Shown here piece by piece: positions 1 through 5,986 of a stretch of 6,471 nucleotides of DNA. Position numbers and translations under genes: made by a program. Position 1 is the first letter of the stretch. Every line of letters starts with the position of its first letter. Source of the stretch: JAIVGV01 sp035295985. Its GTDB lineage: Bacteria > Acidobacteriota > Blastocatellia > Pyrinomonadales > Pyrinomonadaceae. Below the pieces are notes generated by a model. That model was not told the DNA's origin, made no database searches, and saw only the letters and a program-made list of their open reading frames with translations. The stretch is from positions 1-6,471 of the forward strand of contig DATHBT010000128.1 of NCBI GenBank assembly GCA_035295985.1. The letters are read 5' to 3'.

Positions 1-210
1 GCGGCCGTACTGATCGCGCGCGGGGCCGTAGAGTTTGATGACGTGCGAGTCGGCTGCGAAGAAGATGACGTTCTCGCCCTGCGGCGAGCGGCGCAAGGGT
101 TCGCGCGGCAGGCGGTGGTGCGCGCAGACGATCAGCGCCGCCTCGCGCCATGCCGGGTCGTGCAGGGCGCGCTCGAAGTCGGCCGCGTCTTGGTGGCGGG
201 GCAGTTTCAA
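1..210 (-). CDS. N-terminal part of an aminoglycoside-phosphotransferase-like small-molecule kinase (cut by the window edge)
   Basis: About 70 residues are visible before the gene leaves the window at base 1. They resemble the N-lobe start of APH/choline-kinase-type phosphotransferases: an opening LKLPRHQDAADFERAL, then DPAWREAALIVCAHHRLP, and the beta-strand pair GENVIFFAADSHVIKLYGP. The lysine in VIKLY is the likely ATP-contacting residue. The family transfers phosphate from ATP to antibiotics or small metabolites; the catalytic HxD region lies outside the window, so activity and substrate cannot be judged. The frame has no ATG or GTG near its start. I place the start at TTG 208-210, which gives the N-terminus usual for the family but has no Shine-Dalgarno. 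A CTG at 283-285 overlapping the upstream stop is an alternative. It lies 71 bases after the membrane-protein gene on the same strand. Family call moderately sure, start unsure. Confidence 0.55.
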   Translation of the reverse strand, partial: MKLPRHQDAADFERALHDPAWREAALIVCAHHRLPREPLRRSPQGENVIFFAADSHVIKLYGPARDQYGR

Positions 211-281
211 GTCCGAGGGCGAGCGCGCCGGCGCGCGGCGCGGAAGTTTTCGACCCGCCGCGCGCCGACGCCGCGGCGGCG

Positions 282-893
282 TCAGCTCCGAACGTGTGCC
301 GGCGGCGCGACTGCTTCCGCACCTTCCGCGAGCAGCCGCAGGCCGATCACGCCGAAGGCGGTGATGAGCAGCAGGTCGCCGCCGATGAAACCCACGAGCA
401 GGCCGGCGACGCGTCCCAGCGGGAACAGCACCGCGCCCGCCGCGAGCGCGACCGCGACGGCCCCGCCGACCGCGCGGCTCCGGTAGAGGCTGATCGCGAG
501 AATGATCAGGCCCGCGGGGAAGAAGATGCCGATCATCTGCGTCGAAGCCACGAGCTTCAGGCTGCCGCGAAGCAGCTCTACGGAGTGCGGCGAGCCGGCC
601 TCGGTCAGCACCGCCTGCGACCTGAAGAGCACCTGCATGCTCGCGCCGGCCATCGCCCCGAAGTAGGCGCTCGCCCCGCCGACGAGCGCCAGCCTGCTCC
701 CGCGGCTCACCGCCAGGTACGTCGCGCCGAAGACTGCGGGCACGAACAGGACGAACGAGGCCCAGAGCGCAATCGTCCAGCCGAAGCCCAGCCCGCCAGC
801 GATCTGCATGACGTCGCCCGCGAGCAGCGGCAGCGGGGCGAGGACGGAACAGAAGCCCGCGGCGCGCGTAAACAGCCGTCCGGCGTCGCTCAT
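282..893 (-). CDS. Small polytopic membrane protein, about six transmembrane helices, function unknown
   Basis: The protein has 203 residues and is dominated by hydrophobic helices at roughly residues 10-33, 40-62, 69-91, 118-137, 142-160 and 164-187. Arginines or lysines sit between some of them (SRGSR near 63-67, SLYRSR near 135-140). There is no signal peptide distinct from the first helix. I do not recognise the family; the size and helix count resemble small uncharacterised multi-pass proteins such as DUF4386, but no diagnostic motif confirms that. A longer reading from ATG 977 adds 28 basic, low-complexity residues. I reject it because the ATG at 891-893 (MSDAGRLFTRAAG) is preceded by a strong ribosome binding site. 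The gene follows the MFS transporter by 98 bases on the same strand and may be co-transcribed. It probably acts in the cytoplasmic membrane. Confidence 0.75.
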   Translation of the reverse strand: MSDAGRLFTRAAGFCSVLAPLPLLAGDVMQIAGGLGFGWTIALWASFVLFVPAVFGATYLAVSRGSRLALVGGASAYFGAMAGASMQVLFRSQAVLTEAGSPHSVELLRGSLKLVASTQMIGIFFPAGLIILAISLYRSRAVGGAVAVALAAGAVLFPLGRVAGLLVGFIGGDLLLITAFGVIGLRLLAEGAEAVAPPAHVRS

Positions 894-902
894 TGGGCGT
901 TT

Positions 903-908
903 CCTCCT
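903..908 (-). promoter_or_regulatory. Strong Shine-Dalgarno for the small membrane protein
   Basis: On the minus strand the sequence reads TAAGGAGG (903-910), with AGGAGG ending nine bases before the ATG at 891-893. This is near the maximum possible match to the 16S anti-Shine-Dalgarno sequence. It decides the start codon against the longer reading from 977, and it is much the best ribosome binding site in the window. Confidence 0.85.
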
Positions 909-992
909 TACAGGTTTGGGGTGTCGTTTGAGCGACGGCCCACTCTGACGCCGGGTGCCGCGGCCCGCAGGTTCCAAATAACCCTGGCGCGG

Positions 993-2486
993 CTAAGTGC
1001 GGGGGGGCCGTGCCTCTTCGACCTCGTTCCAGATGCGCGTGTGGCGCGTCTCGCGGAGCAGCAGTGAGCCGACGACGAAGGTGGCGGAGGCGACGGCGAT
1101 GGGGTAGTAGAGGCCGGCGTAGATGTTGCCCGTGCGCGCCACGATCCAGAGGCCGACGAGCGGCAGCATCCCGCCGAAGACGCCGTTGCCGATGTGGTAG
1201 GGGAGCGACAGCGCCGTGTAACGGATCTTCGCCGGGAAGGCCTCGACCAGATAAGCCGCGATGGGGCCGTAAACCATCGTCACCCAGAAGACCTGTATGA
1301 AGACGAGCAGGATCAGCCGCCACGCCGTCGCCTTCGAGAGCAGGTCGCCGAGGGTCGTGTACGTGAGCACCTCCGGCGCGGGCCGCAGAGCGCCGGTCGC
1401 GGGGTCGGCGGTCTGCGCCGTCAGCCTGATCTCGCCCGTCGCCGCATCGCGCGTCGAGCTGACGGTGGCGACGTTTGACCCGGCGGCCCGCTGCATCGCG
1501 CCGTAGATCGGGAGGTAAGTGAGCACGGCGAGCAGGCAGCCCGCCATGATGATCCACTTGCGCCCAACCCGATCCGAGAGCCAGCCGAAGAAGACGAAGA
1601 ACGGCATCGCCAGCAGGAGCGCGGCGGCGACGATGTAGTTCGCGGAGGTCGTGTTCACCCTGAGGATCGTTTGCAGGTAGAAGAGCGCGTAGAACTGCCC
1701 CGTGTACCAGACGACCCCCTGCCCGGCCGTCGCGCCGAAGAGCGAGACGAGTACGCGCTTCAGGTTCACCCATTGGGTGAACGCCTCGACAAGCGGGCGC
1801 GCGGAAGTCATCCCGGCGCTCTTGACGTGCCGGAAGATCGGCGACTCCTTCATCCGCAGGCGGATGTAGAGCGAGACGCCCACCAGGAGGATCGAGATGA
1901 GGAACGGCACTCGCCAGCCCCAATCAGTGAACGCCTCGGGCGACATCGAGCCGCGCACCGCGAGGATGACGGCGAGTGAAACGAACAGCCCCAGCGTCGC
2001 CGTGATCTGGATGAACGAGGTGTAGAAGCCGCGCCGCTCGTCCGGCACGTGCTCCGCGACGTACACGGCCGCGCCGCCGTACTCGCCGCCCAGGGCCAGC
2101 CCTTGCAGCACGCGCAGCAGCAGCAGCGCGAGCGGGGCGGCGACGCCGATGGTCGCGTAGGTCGGCAGCACGCCGATCACGGCCGTCGCGCCGCCCATGA
2201 TGAGGAGCGTGACGAGGAAGGCGTACTTGCGGCCGACCAGATCGCCGATCCGGCCGAAGAAGAGCGCGCCGAAGGGGCGCACGACGAAGCCGACGGCGAA
2301 GGTGGCGAGGTAGGCGAGGTAGGCGAACGTTTCGTCGCCGGGCGGGAAGAATTTCGACGAGAGGGTGCTCGCGAGCGCGCCGAAGATGTAGAAGTCGTAC
2401 CACTCGATCATCGTGCCGACGGCCGAGGCGGCGATGACCTGCCAGATTTTATAGCCGTCGGCTCCCTCGCCCGCGCGTGCGCTCAA
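993..2486 (-). CDS. MFS transporter of the metabolite:H+ symporter (MHS) family
   Basis: This 497-residue protein is probably a proton-coupled importer of organic acids or related metabolites in the cytoplasmic membrane, like the ShiA/KgtP/ProP group. Diagnostic features are TMIEWYDFYIFG in the first helix (25-36), the MFS signature GRIGDLVGRK between helices 2 and 3 (78-87), LQGLALGGEYGGA (127-139), the post-helix-6 motif MKESPIF (212-218), and the second-half repeat GWLSDRVGRK (301-310). Twelve helices can be placed. A hydrophilic stretch of about 55 residues (331-385) separates two C-terminal-half helices, a loop expansion also found in some MHS subgroups. Substrate cannot be predicted. 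The start is TTG 2484-2486, chosen because GGGAG sits seven bases upstream and because the first ATG (Met26) lies inside helix 1. The gene lies between the Crp-like regulator (146-bp gap) and the small membrane protein. Confidence 0.93.
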   Translation of the reverse strand: MSARAGEGADGYKIWQVIAASAVGTMIEWYDFYIFGALASTLSSKFFPPGDETFAYLAYLATFAVGFVVRPFGALFFGRIGDLVGRKYAFLVTLLIMGGATAVIGVLPTYATIGVAAPLALLLLRVLQGLALGGEYGGAAVYVAEHVPDERRGFYTSFIQITATLGLFVSLAVILAVRGSMSPEAFTDWGWRVPFLISILLVGVSLYIRLRMKESPIFRHVKSAGMTSARPLVEAFTQWVNLKRVLVSLFGATAGQGVVWYTGQFYALFYLQTILRVNTTSANYIVAAALLLAMPFFVFFGWLSDRVGRKWIIMAGCLLAVLTYLPIYGAMQRAAGSNVATVSSTRDAATGEIRLTAQTADPATGALRPAPEVLTYTTLGDLLSKATAWRLILLVFIQVFWVTMVYGPIAAYLVEAFPAKIRYTALSLPYHIGNGVFGGMLPLVGLWIVARTGNIYAGLYYPIAVASATFVVGSLLLRETRHTRIWNEVEEARPPRT

Positions 2487-2493
2487 AAGTAGT

Positions 2494-2498
2494 CTCCC
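2494..2498 (-). promoter_or_regulatory. Ribosome binding site supporting the TTG start of the MFS transporter
   Basis: GGGAG on the minus strand lies seven bases before TTG 2484-2486. It supports a TTG start, which keeps the complete first transmembrane helix of the transporter. Confidence 0.6.
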
Positions 2499-2534
2499 GT
2501 GGGAAGCTGCCCCGGTGATGGGTGGAGCGGCGAG

Positions 2535-2564
2535 ATGTTAAGTGTGTTCGCGGCCGGACTTCAA
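2535..2564 (-). promoter_or_regulatory. Possible sigma-70-type promoter for the MFS transporter
   Basis: On the minus strand TTGAAG (2559-2564) is followed after 18 bases by TAACAT (2535-2540). Each hexamer matches four of six consensus positions. It lies in the 146-bp gap after the Crp-like gene and would give a leader of about 40 bases. Matches this weak are common by chance, so this is a candidate only; readthrough from the regulator gene is equally possible. Confidence 0.3.
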
Positions 2565-2632
2565 GCGGCGCGGCGCACGGCGTGGGAAGGGGTGAGTGTT
2601 TTTTGGATGGGCCGGCGGCGCGGGCGGTGTGA

Positions 2633-3319
2633 TCAGTCGCCGAACAGCCGCTCGTACTCGGCCCGCGTCCGCGCGTAGCACTCGCAGGCGCGTCGCTCAA
2701 GGCCGGCGCGGTCGAGAATCTGGATGCGCCCGCGCCGGTATTCGATGAGGCCGTCGGCCTGCGCTTCGAGCGCGGCCTCTGTGACGCCCGCCCGGCGGAC
2801 GCCGAGCATGACGGCGAGGTACTCCTGGGTGAGCGCCACCGTGTCGGAGCCGACGCCGTCGCTCGACATCAGCAGCCACTTGCAGAAGCGCTCGTCCAGC
2901 TTGTGCAGCCGGTTGCAGGCCGCCGCGTGCGAGCCGACGACGATGACGGTGTGGATGTAGCGGTTGAGGAGCTTACGCACCGCGCCGCCGCGGTCGTAAG
3001 CCTCTTTGAAGATGTTGGCCCGGAGGCGGACGGCGTCGCCCGGCACCTGCACGAAGGTCGGCATCGTCGTCTGCGCCGCGTCGAGCAGGACGGGCACGCC
3101 CGACATCCCCTCGCGCCCTATCGAGCCGGACTCGGCCGCCGAGCCGTCCGCCATCGTCGTCACCAGCGAGAGCAGGCAGTTGAGCGGGAAATAGACGTGG
3201 CGGATCGGCTCGTCCGGGACGATGACGTGATCGCCGTGCCTGAGCGTGACGCGCTCGAAGTGAGGGCGCAGCCGTCCGATCTCTTCTTCCGGCAATGTTG
3301 CTAGAAGTCGGTTTTCCAT
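2633..3319 (-). CDS. Crp/Fnr-family transcriptional regulator
   Basis: This 228-residue protein has an N-terminal cyclic-nucleotide-binding-fold beta barrel (about 5-115), a dimerisation helix (about 116-150, HAAACNRLHKLDERFCKWLL) and a C-terminal winged helix. The helix-turn-helix is LTQEYLAVMLGVRRAGVTEA (163-182), followed by the wing GLIEYRRGRIQILDRAGLE (190-208) and a family-typical ACECY (211-215). The effector pocket is not canonical: where E. coli CRP has GE...RS for the cAMP phosphate, this protein has GREGMSG...AAQTTM (68-86) without the arginine. It also lacks the N-terminal cysteine cluster of Fnr, so neither cAMP nor an Fe-S cluster is predicted as ligand. The ATG at 3317-3319 is the first start in frame; no clear Shine-Dalgarno precedes it. 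It is divergent from the cyclase gene and 146 bp upstream of the transporter gene, either of which it may control. Confidence 0.92.
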   Translation of the reverse strand: MENRLLATLPEEEIGRLRPHFERVTLRHGDHVIVPDEPIRHVYFPLNCLLSLVTTMADGSAAESGSIGREGMSGVPVLLDAAQTTMPTFVQVPGDAVRLRANIFKEAYDRGGAVRKLLNRYIHTVIVVGSHAAACNRLHKLDERFCKWLLMSSDGVGSDTVALTQEYLAVMLGVRRAGVTEAALEAQADGLIEYRRGRIQILDRAGLERRACECYARTRAEYERLFGD

Positions 3320-3364
3320 GAGTACGTTGTCGGGCGTAGCGGACGGGACGGGACAGGCCGGAAC

Positions 3365-3392
3365 TTTACAACCCGGCGGCGGGCCGTGGCAA
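3365..3392 (-). promoter_or_regulatory. Possible sigma-70-type promoter for the Crp-like regulator
   Basis: On the minus strand TTGCCA (3387-3392, five of six) is followed after 16 bases by TGTAAA (3365-3370, four of six). The predicted transcript would start near 3358, giving a leader of roughly 40 bases before the ATG at 3319. The AT-rich -10 stands out in a very GC-rich background. Confidence 0.4.
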
Positions 3393-3506
3393 GTAGAACT
3401 TCCGCGGCCCGCCCCGGCGCGGGAATAACCACCCGCCGGCCGCGCGTCAGACCGCCTGACTGCTTACCGGCGGCGGGACTTCGGGCGCGGGGCGGGGCGG
3501 CCATTC

Positions 3507-3535
3507 TTGACAGCGTTGGCCCGCGCCGCTAGATT
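3507..3535 (+). promoter_or_regulatory. Likely sigma-70-type promoter for the cyclase-TIR-AAA gene
   Basis: TTGACA (3507-3512), identical to the -35 consensus, is followed after exactly 17 bases by TAGATT (3530-3535, four of six to TATAAT). Transcription would begin near 3542 and give a leader of about 83 bases before the ATG at 3625. It is the best promoter match in the window, in the right place and orientation. Confidence 0.55.
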
Positions 3536-3624
3536 CGCCCACAGCCGCGCCGACGAGCGCGCCCACTCTTCCGCAGGGTCGGATCGACGATTCCGACCGC
3601 TCCCGAAAGTCTTCAACGAACGGA

Positions 3625-5883
3625 ATGGCAACCGAAACGGGCAACACCCCCAGGCTCGAAATCGCCCACGTCCTCTTCACCGACATCGTCGGCTACTCCC
3701 GGCTTCCGATGGACAGGCAGACGCGCGTGCTCCAGGAGCTGTACGACATCGTACGCGCCACGGAAGAGTATAGGCGGGCCGTGCAGGGACAGATCATCAG
3801 CCTGCCGACCGGCGACGGCATGGCGCTCGTCTTCTTCGGCGATCCCGAGACGGCGCTCCGGTGCGCCGTCGAGATCGGCCGCGCTCTGCGCCGCACGCCC
3901 TCGCTGCAACTGCGGATGGGCGTCCACAGCGGCCCCGTCTATCGCGTGGACGACATCAACACGAACATGAACGTGGCGGGCGGCGGCATCAACATGGCGC
4001 AGCGCGTGATGGACTGCGGCGACGCCGGACACATCCTCGTCTCCCGCCGCGTCGCCGACGATCTCCTCCAACTGAGCACCTGGGAGGGCCTCATCCACGA
4101 TCTCGGCGAGGCCGAGGTCAAGCACGGCGTCCGCGTCCAAATCTTCAACGTCTATGGCGAGGGCTACGGCAACCCGGAGCCGCCGAAGAAATTCTGCGCG
4201 CCGCCGCCTCACGGGAAAGAATCAACCACGGAGGACGCGGAGGGACACGGGGGACGGCCGGAGGACGGACGGGGTAACGGCCGATCTGACATCTCGAATC
4301 CCAAATCCCAAATCGACGATCCCGACTCTGCAATCCGCAATCCGCAATCCGCAATCCGCAATTCCTCCGCGTCCCCTGTGGTTAATTCTTCGGCCGGTTC
4401 GGCCGGCCCGTCCGGCACGAAGCAACTGCGCGTCGCCCTGCTCTACAAGCGCGGGGCGCGGCCGGACGAGCACGTGCTGCGCTTCCTCGAAACGGAGCTG
4501 ACGCGGGCCGGGCACAGCGTCTTCATCGACCGCCACCTGACCATCGGCGTCGAGTGGGCGAAGGAGATCGAGCGGCAGGTGCGCTCGGCCGACGCGGTCG
4601 TGCCGCTCCTCTCGGCCGCCTCCGCGCAGAGCGAGATGGTCGCCTACGAGGTTCAGATCGCGCACGAGGCCGCGCAGCAGTCCGAAGGCCGCCCGCGCGT
4701 CCTGCCCGTCCGCGTCGGATTCGAGGGCCCGCTGCCCGAACCCCTCGCCAGCATCCTCGCCCCCATCCAGTATTTCCTGTGGCGCGACGAGTCGGACGAT
4801 CAACTGATGCTCTCGCAACTGCTCGGCACGCTCGTCGCGCCCGCCGCGGAGGAGATCGATCCCAAAGAGTTGAAGCAGCCGGGCGGCGCGGTCGCGCTCG
4901 ACTCGAAGCTCTACGTCGTCCGGCCCACGGACGAGGAGTTTTTGCAGGCCATCCGCCGCCGCGACAGCATCGTGCTCGTCAAGGGCGCGCGCCAGATGGG
5001 CAAGACCTCGCTGCTCGCGCGCGGCATGGCGCTGGCCCGGAAAGAAGGCTCGGAGGTCGTGATGACCGACTTCCAGAAGCTGAACGCTTCGCACCTCGAA
5101 TCGGTCGAGAGCTTCTTCCTCGCGCTCGCGGAGATGCTCTACGACCAGCTCGATCTCGACACAGACCCCGAAGAGGCCTGGAACCCGAAGCGCGGCGCGA
5201 GCATCAACTTCGAGCGTTACGTGCGCCGCGAGGTCTTGAAGAAAGTCGAAAAGCCGCTCGTGTGGGCGATGGACGAGGTTGACCGGCTGCTCACCGTCAG
5301 CTTCGGCAGCGAGGTCTTCGGCCTCTTCCGCTCCTGGCACAACGAGCGGCAGTTAGACCCGACCTCGCCGTGGGAGCGCCTGACCCTAGCCATCGTGTAC
5401 GCCACAGAGCCGCACCTCTTCATCTCGGATCAGAACCAGTCGCCCTTCAACGTCGGCACGAAGCTGGAGCTGCGCGACTTCACCGCCGAGCAGGTCGCCG
5501 ACATGAACCAGCGCATCGGCTCGCCGCTCGCCACGCGCGACGAGATCGGGCGCTTCCAGCAGATGCTCGGCGGCCACCCCTACCTCGTCCACCGCGGCCT
5601 CTACGAGATGAAGCTGCGCGGCCTCCCGTTCCCCGAGTTCGCCGCCGCCGCCGCCCGCGACGAAGGGCCTTACGGCGACCACCTGCGCCGCATCCTCGTC
5701 CTGCTCGCGCGCGACAACGAACTGACCGAGGAGGTGCGCCGCATCCTGCGCGGCCAGCCCTGCGAGTCGATGGACAATTTCTACCGCCTCCGCAGCGCCG
5801 GCCTCGTCGCGGGCGACTCCTCGCGCGAGGCTATTCTGCGCTGCTCGCTCTACGGCGACTACCTCGGCCGACACCTGCTCTGA
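3625..5883 (+). CDS. Three-domain fusion: class III nucleotidyl cyclase - TIR - AAA-like ATPase
   Basis: This 752-residue, probably cytosolic, protein shows three modules. Residues 10-185 are a class III cyclase: metal aspartates D20 (FTDIVGYS) and D64 (LPTGDGMALVFF), correctly spaced by 44, and the transition-state pair N123/R127 (INMAQR). The base-selecting positions are L60 and N116 rather than Lys/Asp or Glu/Cys. Residues 187-266 are a low-complexity linker encoded by repeat DNA. Residues 267-400 are a TIR domain: strand RVALLYKR, loop DRHLTIGVEW, and LLSAASAQSEMVAYE with E342 as the likely NADase glutamate. Residues 430-752 are an AAA-like (AAA_35-type) module with Walker A GARQMGKT (454-461), Walker B LVWAMDEVD (545-553), and a C-terminal winged-helix-like region starting at MLGGHPYLV. 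A role in stress or anti-phage signalling is inference. No helix spans the membrane and no WD40 or TPR tail follows. The ATG has only a weak Shine-Dalgarno but is the first start after a stop. Confidence 0.92.
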   Translation: MATETGNTPRLEIAHVLFTDIVGYSRLPMDRQTRVLQELYDIVRATEEYRRAVQGQIISLPTGDGMALVFFGDPETALRCAVEIGRALRRTPSLQLRMGVHSGPVYRVDDINTNMNVAGGGINMAQRVMDCGDAGHILVSRRVADDLLQLSTWEGLIHDLGEAEVKHGVRVQIFNVYGEGYGNPEPPKKFCAPPPHGKESTTEDAEGHGGRPEDGRGNGRSDISNPKSQIDDPDSAIRNPQSAIRNSSASPVVNSSAGSAGPSGTKQLRVALLYKRGARPDEHVLRFLETELTRAGHSVFIDRHLTIGVEWAKEIERQVRSADAVVPLLSAASAQSEMVAYEVQIAHEAAQQSEGRPRVLPVRVGFEGPLPEPLASILAPIQYFLWRDESDDQLMLSQLLGTLVAPAAEEIDPKELKQPGGAVALDSKLYVVRPTDEEFLQAIRRRDSIVLVKGARQMGKTSLLARGMALARKEGSEVVMTDFQKLNASHLESVESFFLALAEMLYDQLDLDTDPEEAWNPKRGASINFERYVRREVLKKVEKPLVWAMDEVDRLLTVSFGSEVFGLFRSWHNERQLDPTSPWERLTLAIVYATEPHLFISDQNQSPFNVGTKLELRDFTAEQVADMNQRIGSPLATRDEIGRFQQMLGGHPYLVHRGLYEMKLRGLPFPEFAAAAARDEGPYGDHLRRILVLLARDNELTEEVRRILRGQPCESMDNFYRLRSAGLVAGDSSREAILRCSLYGDYLGRHLL
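4297..4314. repeat. AATCCCA tandem heptamer (2.6 units)
   Basis: AATCCCA is repeated at 4297-4303 and 4304-4310, followed by AATC. It lies within the inverted-repeat element, just before the CAATCCG array, and encodes NPKSQI. It is the same period as its neighbour but a different heptamer. Confidence 0.65.
4331..4362 (+). repeat. CAATCCG heptamer array inside the coding region (4.6 units)
   Basis: Four perfect CAATCCG units (4331-4358) followed by CAAT. Because seven is not a multiple of three, the peptide period is seven codons (21 bases): AIRNPQS then AIRNS. The 32 bases are identical to 5987-6018, and both arrays begin at the second codon position of the same frame. Confidence 0.95.
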
Positions 5884-5906
5884 TTGCGGATTGCGGATTG
5901 CGGATT
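5882..5906 (-). repeat. Inverted heptamer array overlapping the stop codon
   Basis: GATTGCG is repeated three times and followed by GATT. This is the reverse complement of the CAATCCG arrays at 4331 and 5987. The last two bases of the TGA stop (5881-5883) belong to the array, so the repeat abuts or supplied the end of the coding region. With 5987-6020 it can form a perfect 25-bp stem enclosing about 80 bases. Confidence 0.95.
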
Positions 5907-5914
5907 AGCAGAAG

Positions 5915-5928
5915 GTTGACGAGTCAAC
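5915..5928. repeat. Short palindrome GTTGAC-GA-GTCAAC
   Basis: Two six-base inverted arms separated by two bases lie in the loop between the two heptamer arrays. The symmetry is operator-like, but six-base arms occur by chance and no matching regulator site is known to me. The in-frame TGA at 5917-5919 lies within it. Confidence 0.4.
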
Positions 5929-5950
5929 TCAATCGCTCCTTCGCTCAACC

Positions 5951-5972
5951 AATCAACTAATCAACTAATCAA
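5951..5972 (+). repeat. AATCAACT tandem octamer (about 2.6 units)
   Basis: AATCAACT at 5951-5958 and 5959-5966 is followed by AATCAA. It forms an AT-rich low-complexity island in the 144-bp gap between the two ATPase genes, unlike the GC-rich surroundings. Confidence 0.75.
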
Positions 5973-5986
5973 TGACTCAATTCTTT

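Larger units (their letters stand above)
3320..3624. other. Divergent intergenic region between regulator and cyclase genes
   Basis: This 305-bp stretch holds no convincing gene. It is very GC-rich, with promoter-like hexamers for both flanking genes (3365-3392 leftward, 3507-3535 rightward). GAACTT occurs twice at 35-bp spacing (3361-3366 and 3396-3401), around the leftward -35 and -10 elements. No clear palindromic Crp/Fnr operator of the TTGAT...ATCAA or TGTGA...TCACA kind is visible, so autoregulation or cross-regulation by the adjacent Crp-like protein is possible but unsupported by a site. Confidence 0.6.
4217..4390. repeat. In-frame 174-bp repeat element with 27-bp terminal inverted repeats, encoding the cyclase-TIR linker
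   Basis: The left arm 4217-4243 (reading AACCACGGAGGACGCGG within it) and the right arm 4364-4390 are inverted copies of each other, matching at 24 of 27 positions. Between them lie a GGACGG-rich segment, two AATCCCA units and a CAATCCG array. The arms resemble a short motif that recurs in intergenic DNA of many environmental bacteria (recalled, not searched). The element is 174 bp, exactly 58 codons, and is translated as residues 198-255 without stops. No target-site duplication is evident. It may be a MITE-like or REP-like unit captured by the coding sequence; no transposase is present. Confidence 0.75.

Noticed and set aside
894..977. N-terminal extension of the small membrane protein from ATG 977
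   Set aside because: The extension is basic low-complexity sequence, and the strong AGGAGG at 903-908 sits correctly for the internal ATG at 893 instead.
150..1067. Long plus-strand open frame across the membrane-protein gene
   Set aside because: Its translation is arginine- and glutamate-rich shadow sequence of the opposite-strand gene, which has a perfect Shine-Dalgarno and coherent hydrophobic helices.
2599..2604. Run of six T as a rho-independent terminator
   Set aside because: It is on the plus strand while the flanking genes are on the minus strand, and no GC-rich hairpin precedes it.
4217..4390. Insertion sequence with its own transposase or clear target-site duplication
   Set aside because: At 174 bp it is too short to encode a transposase, and the bases outside the two arms do not form a direct duplication.
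4222..5340. Long open frame on the minus strand opposite the TIR-AAA region
   Set aside because: It is antisense to strongly supported domains, has Arg/Ala/Glu-biased low-complexity translation, shows no family motif, and is expected from high-GC codon bias.
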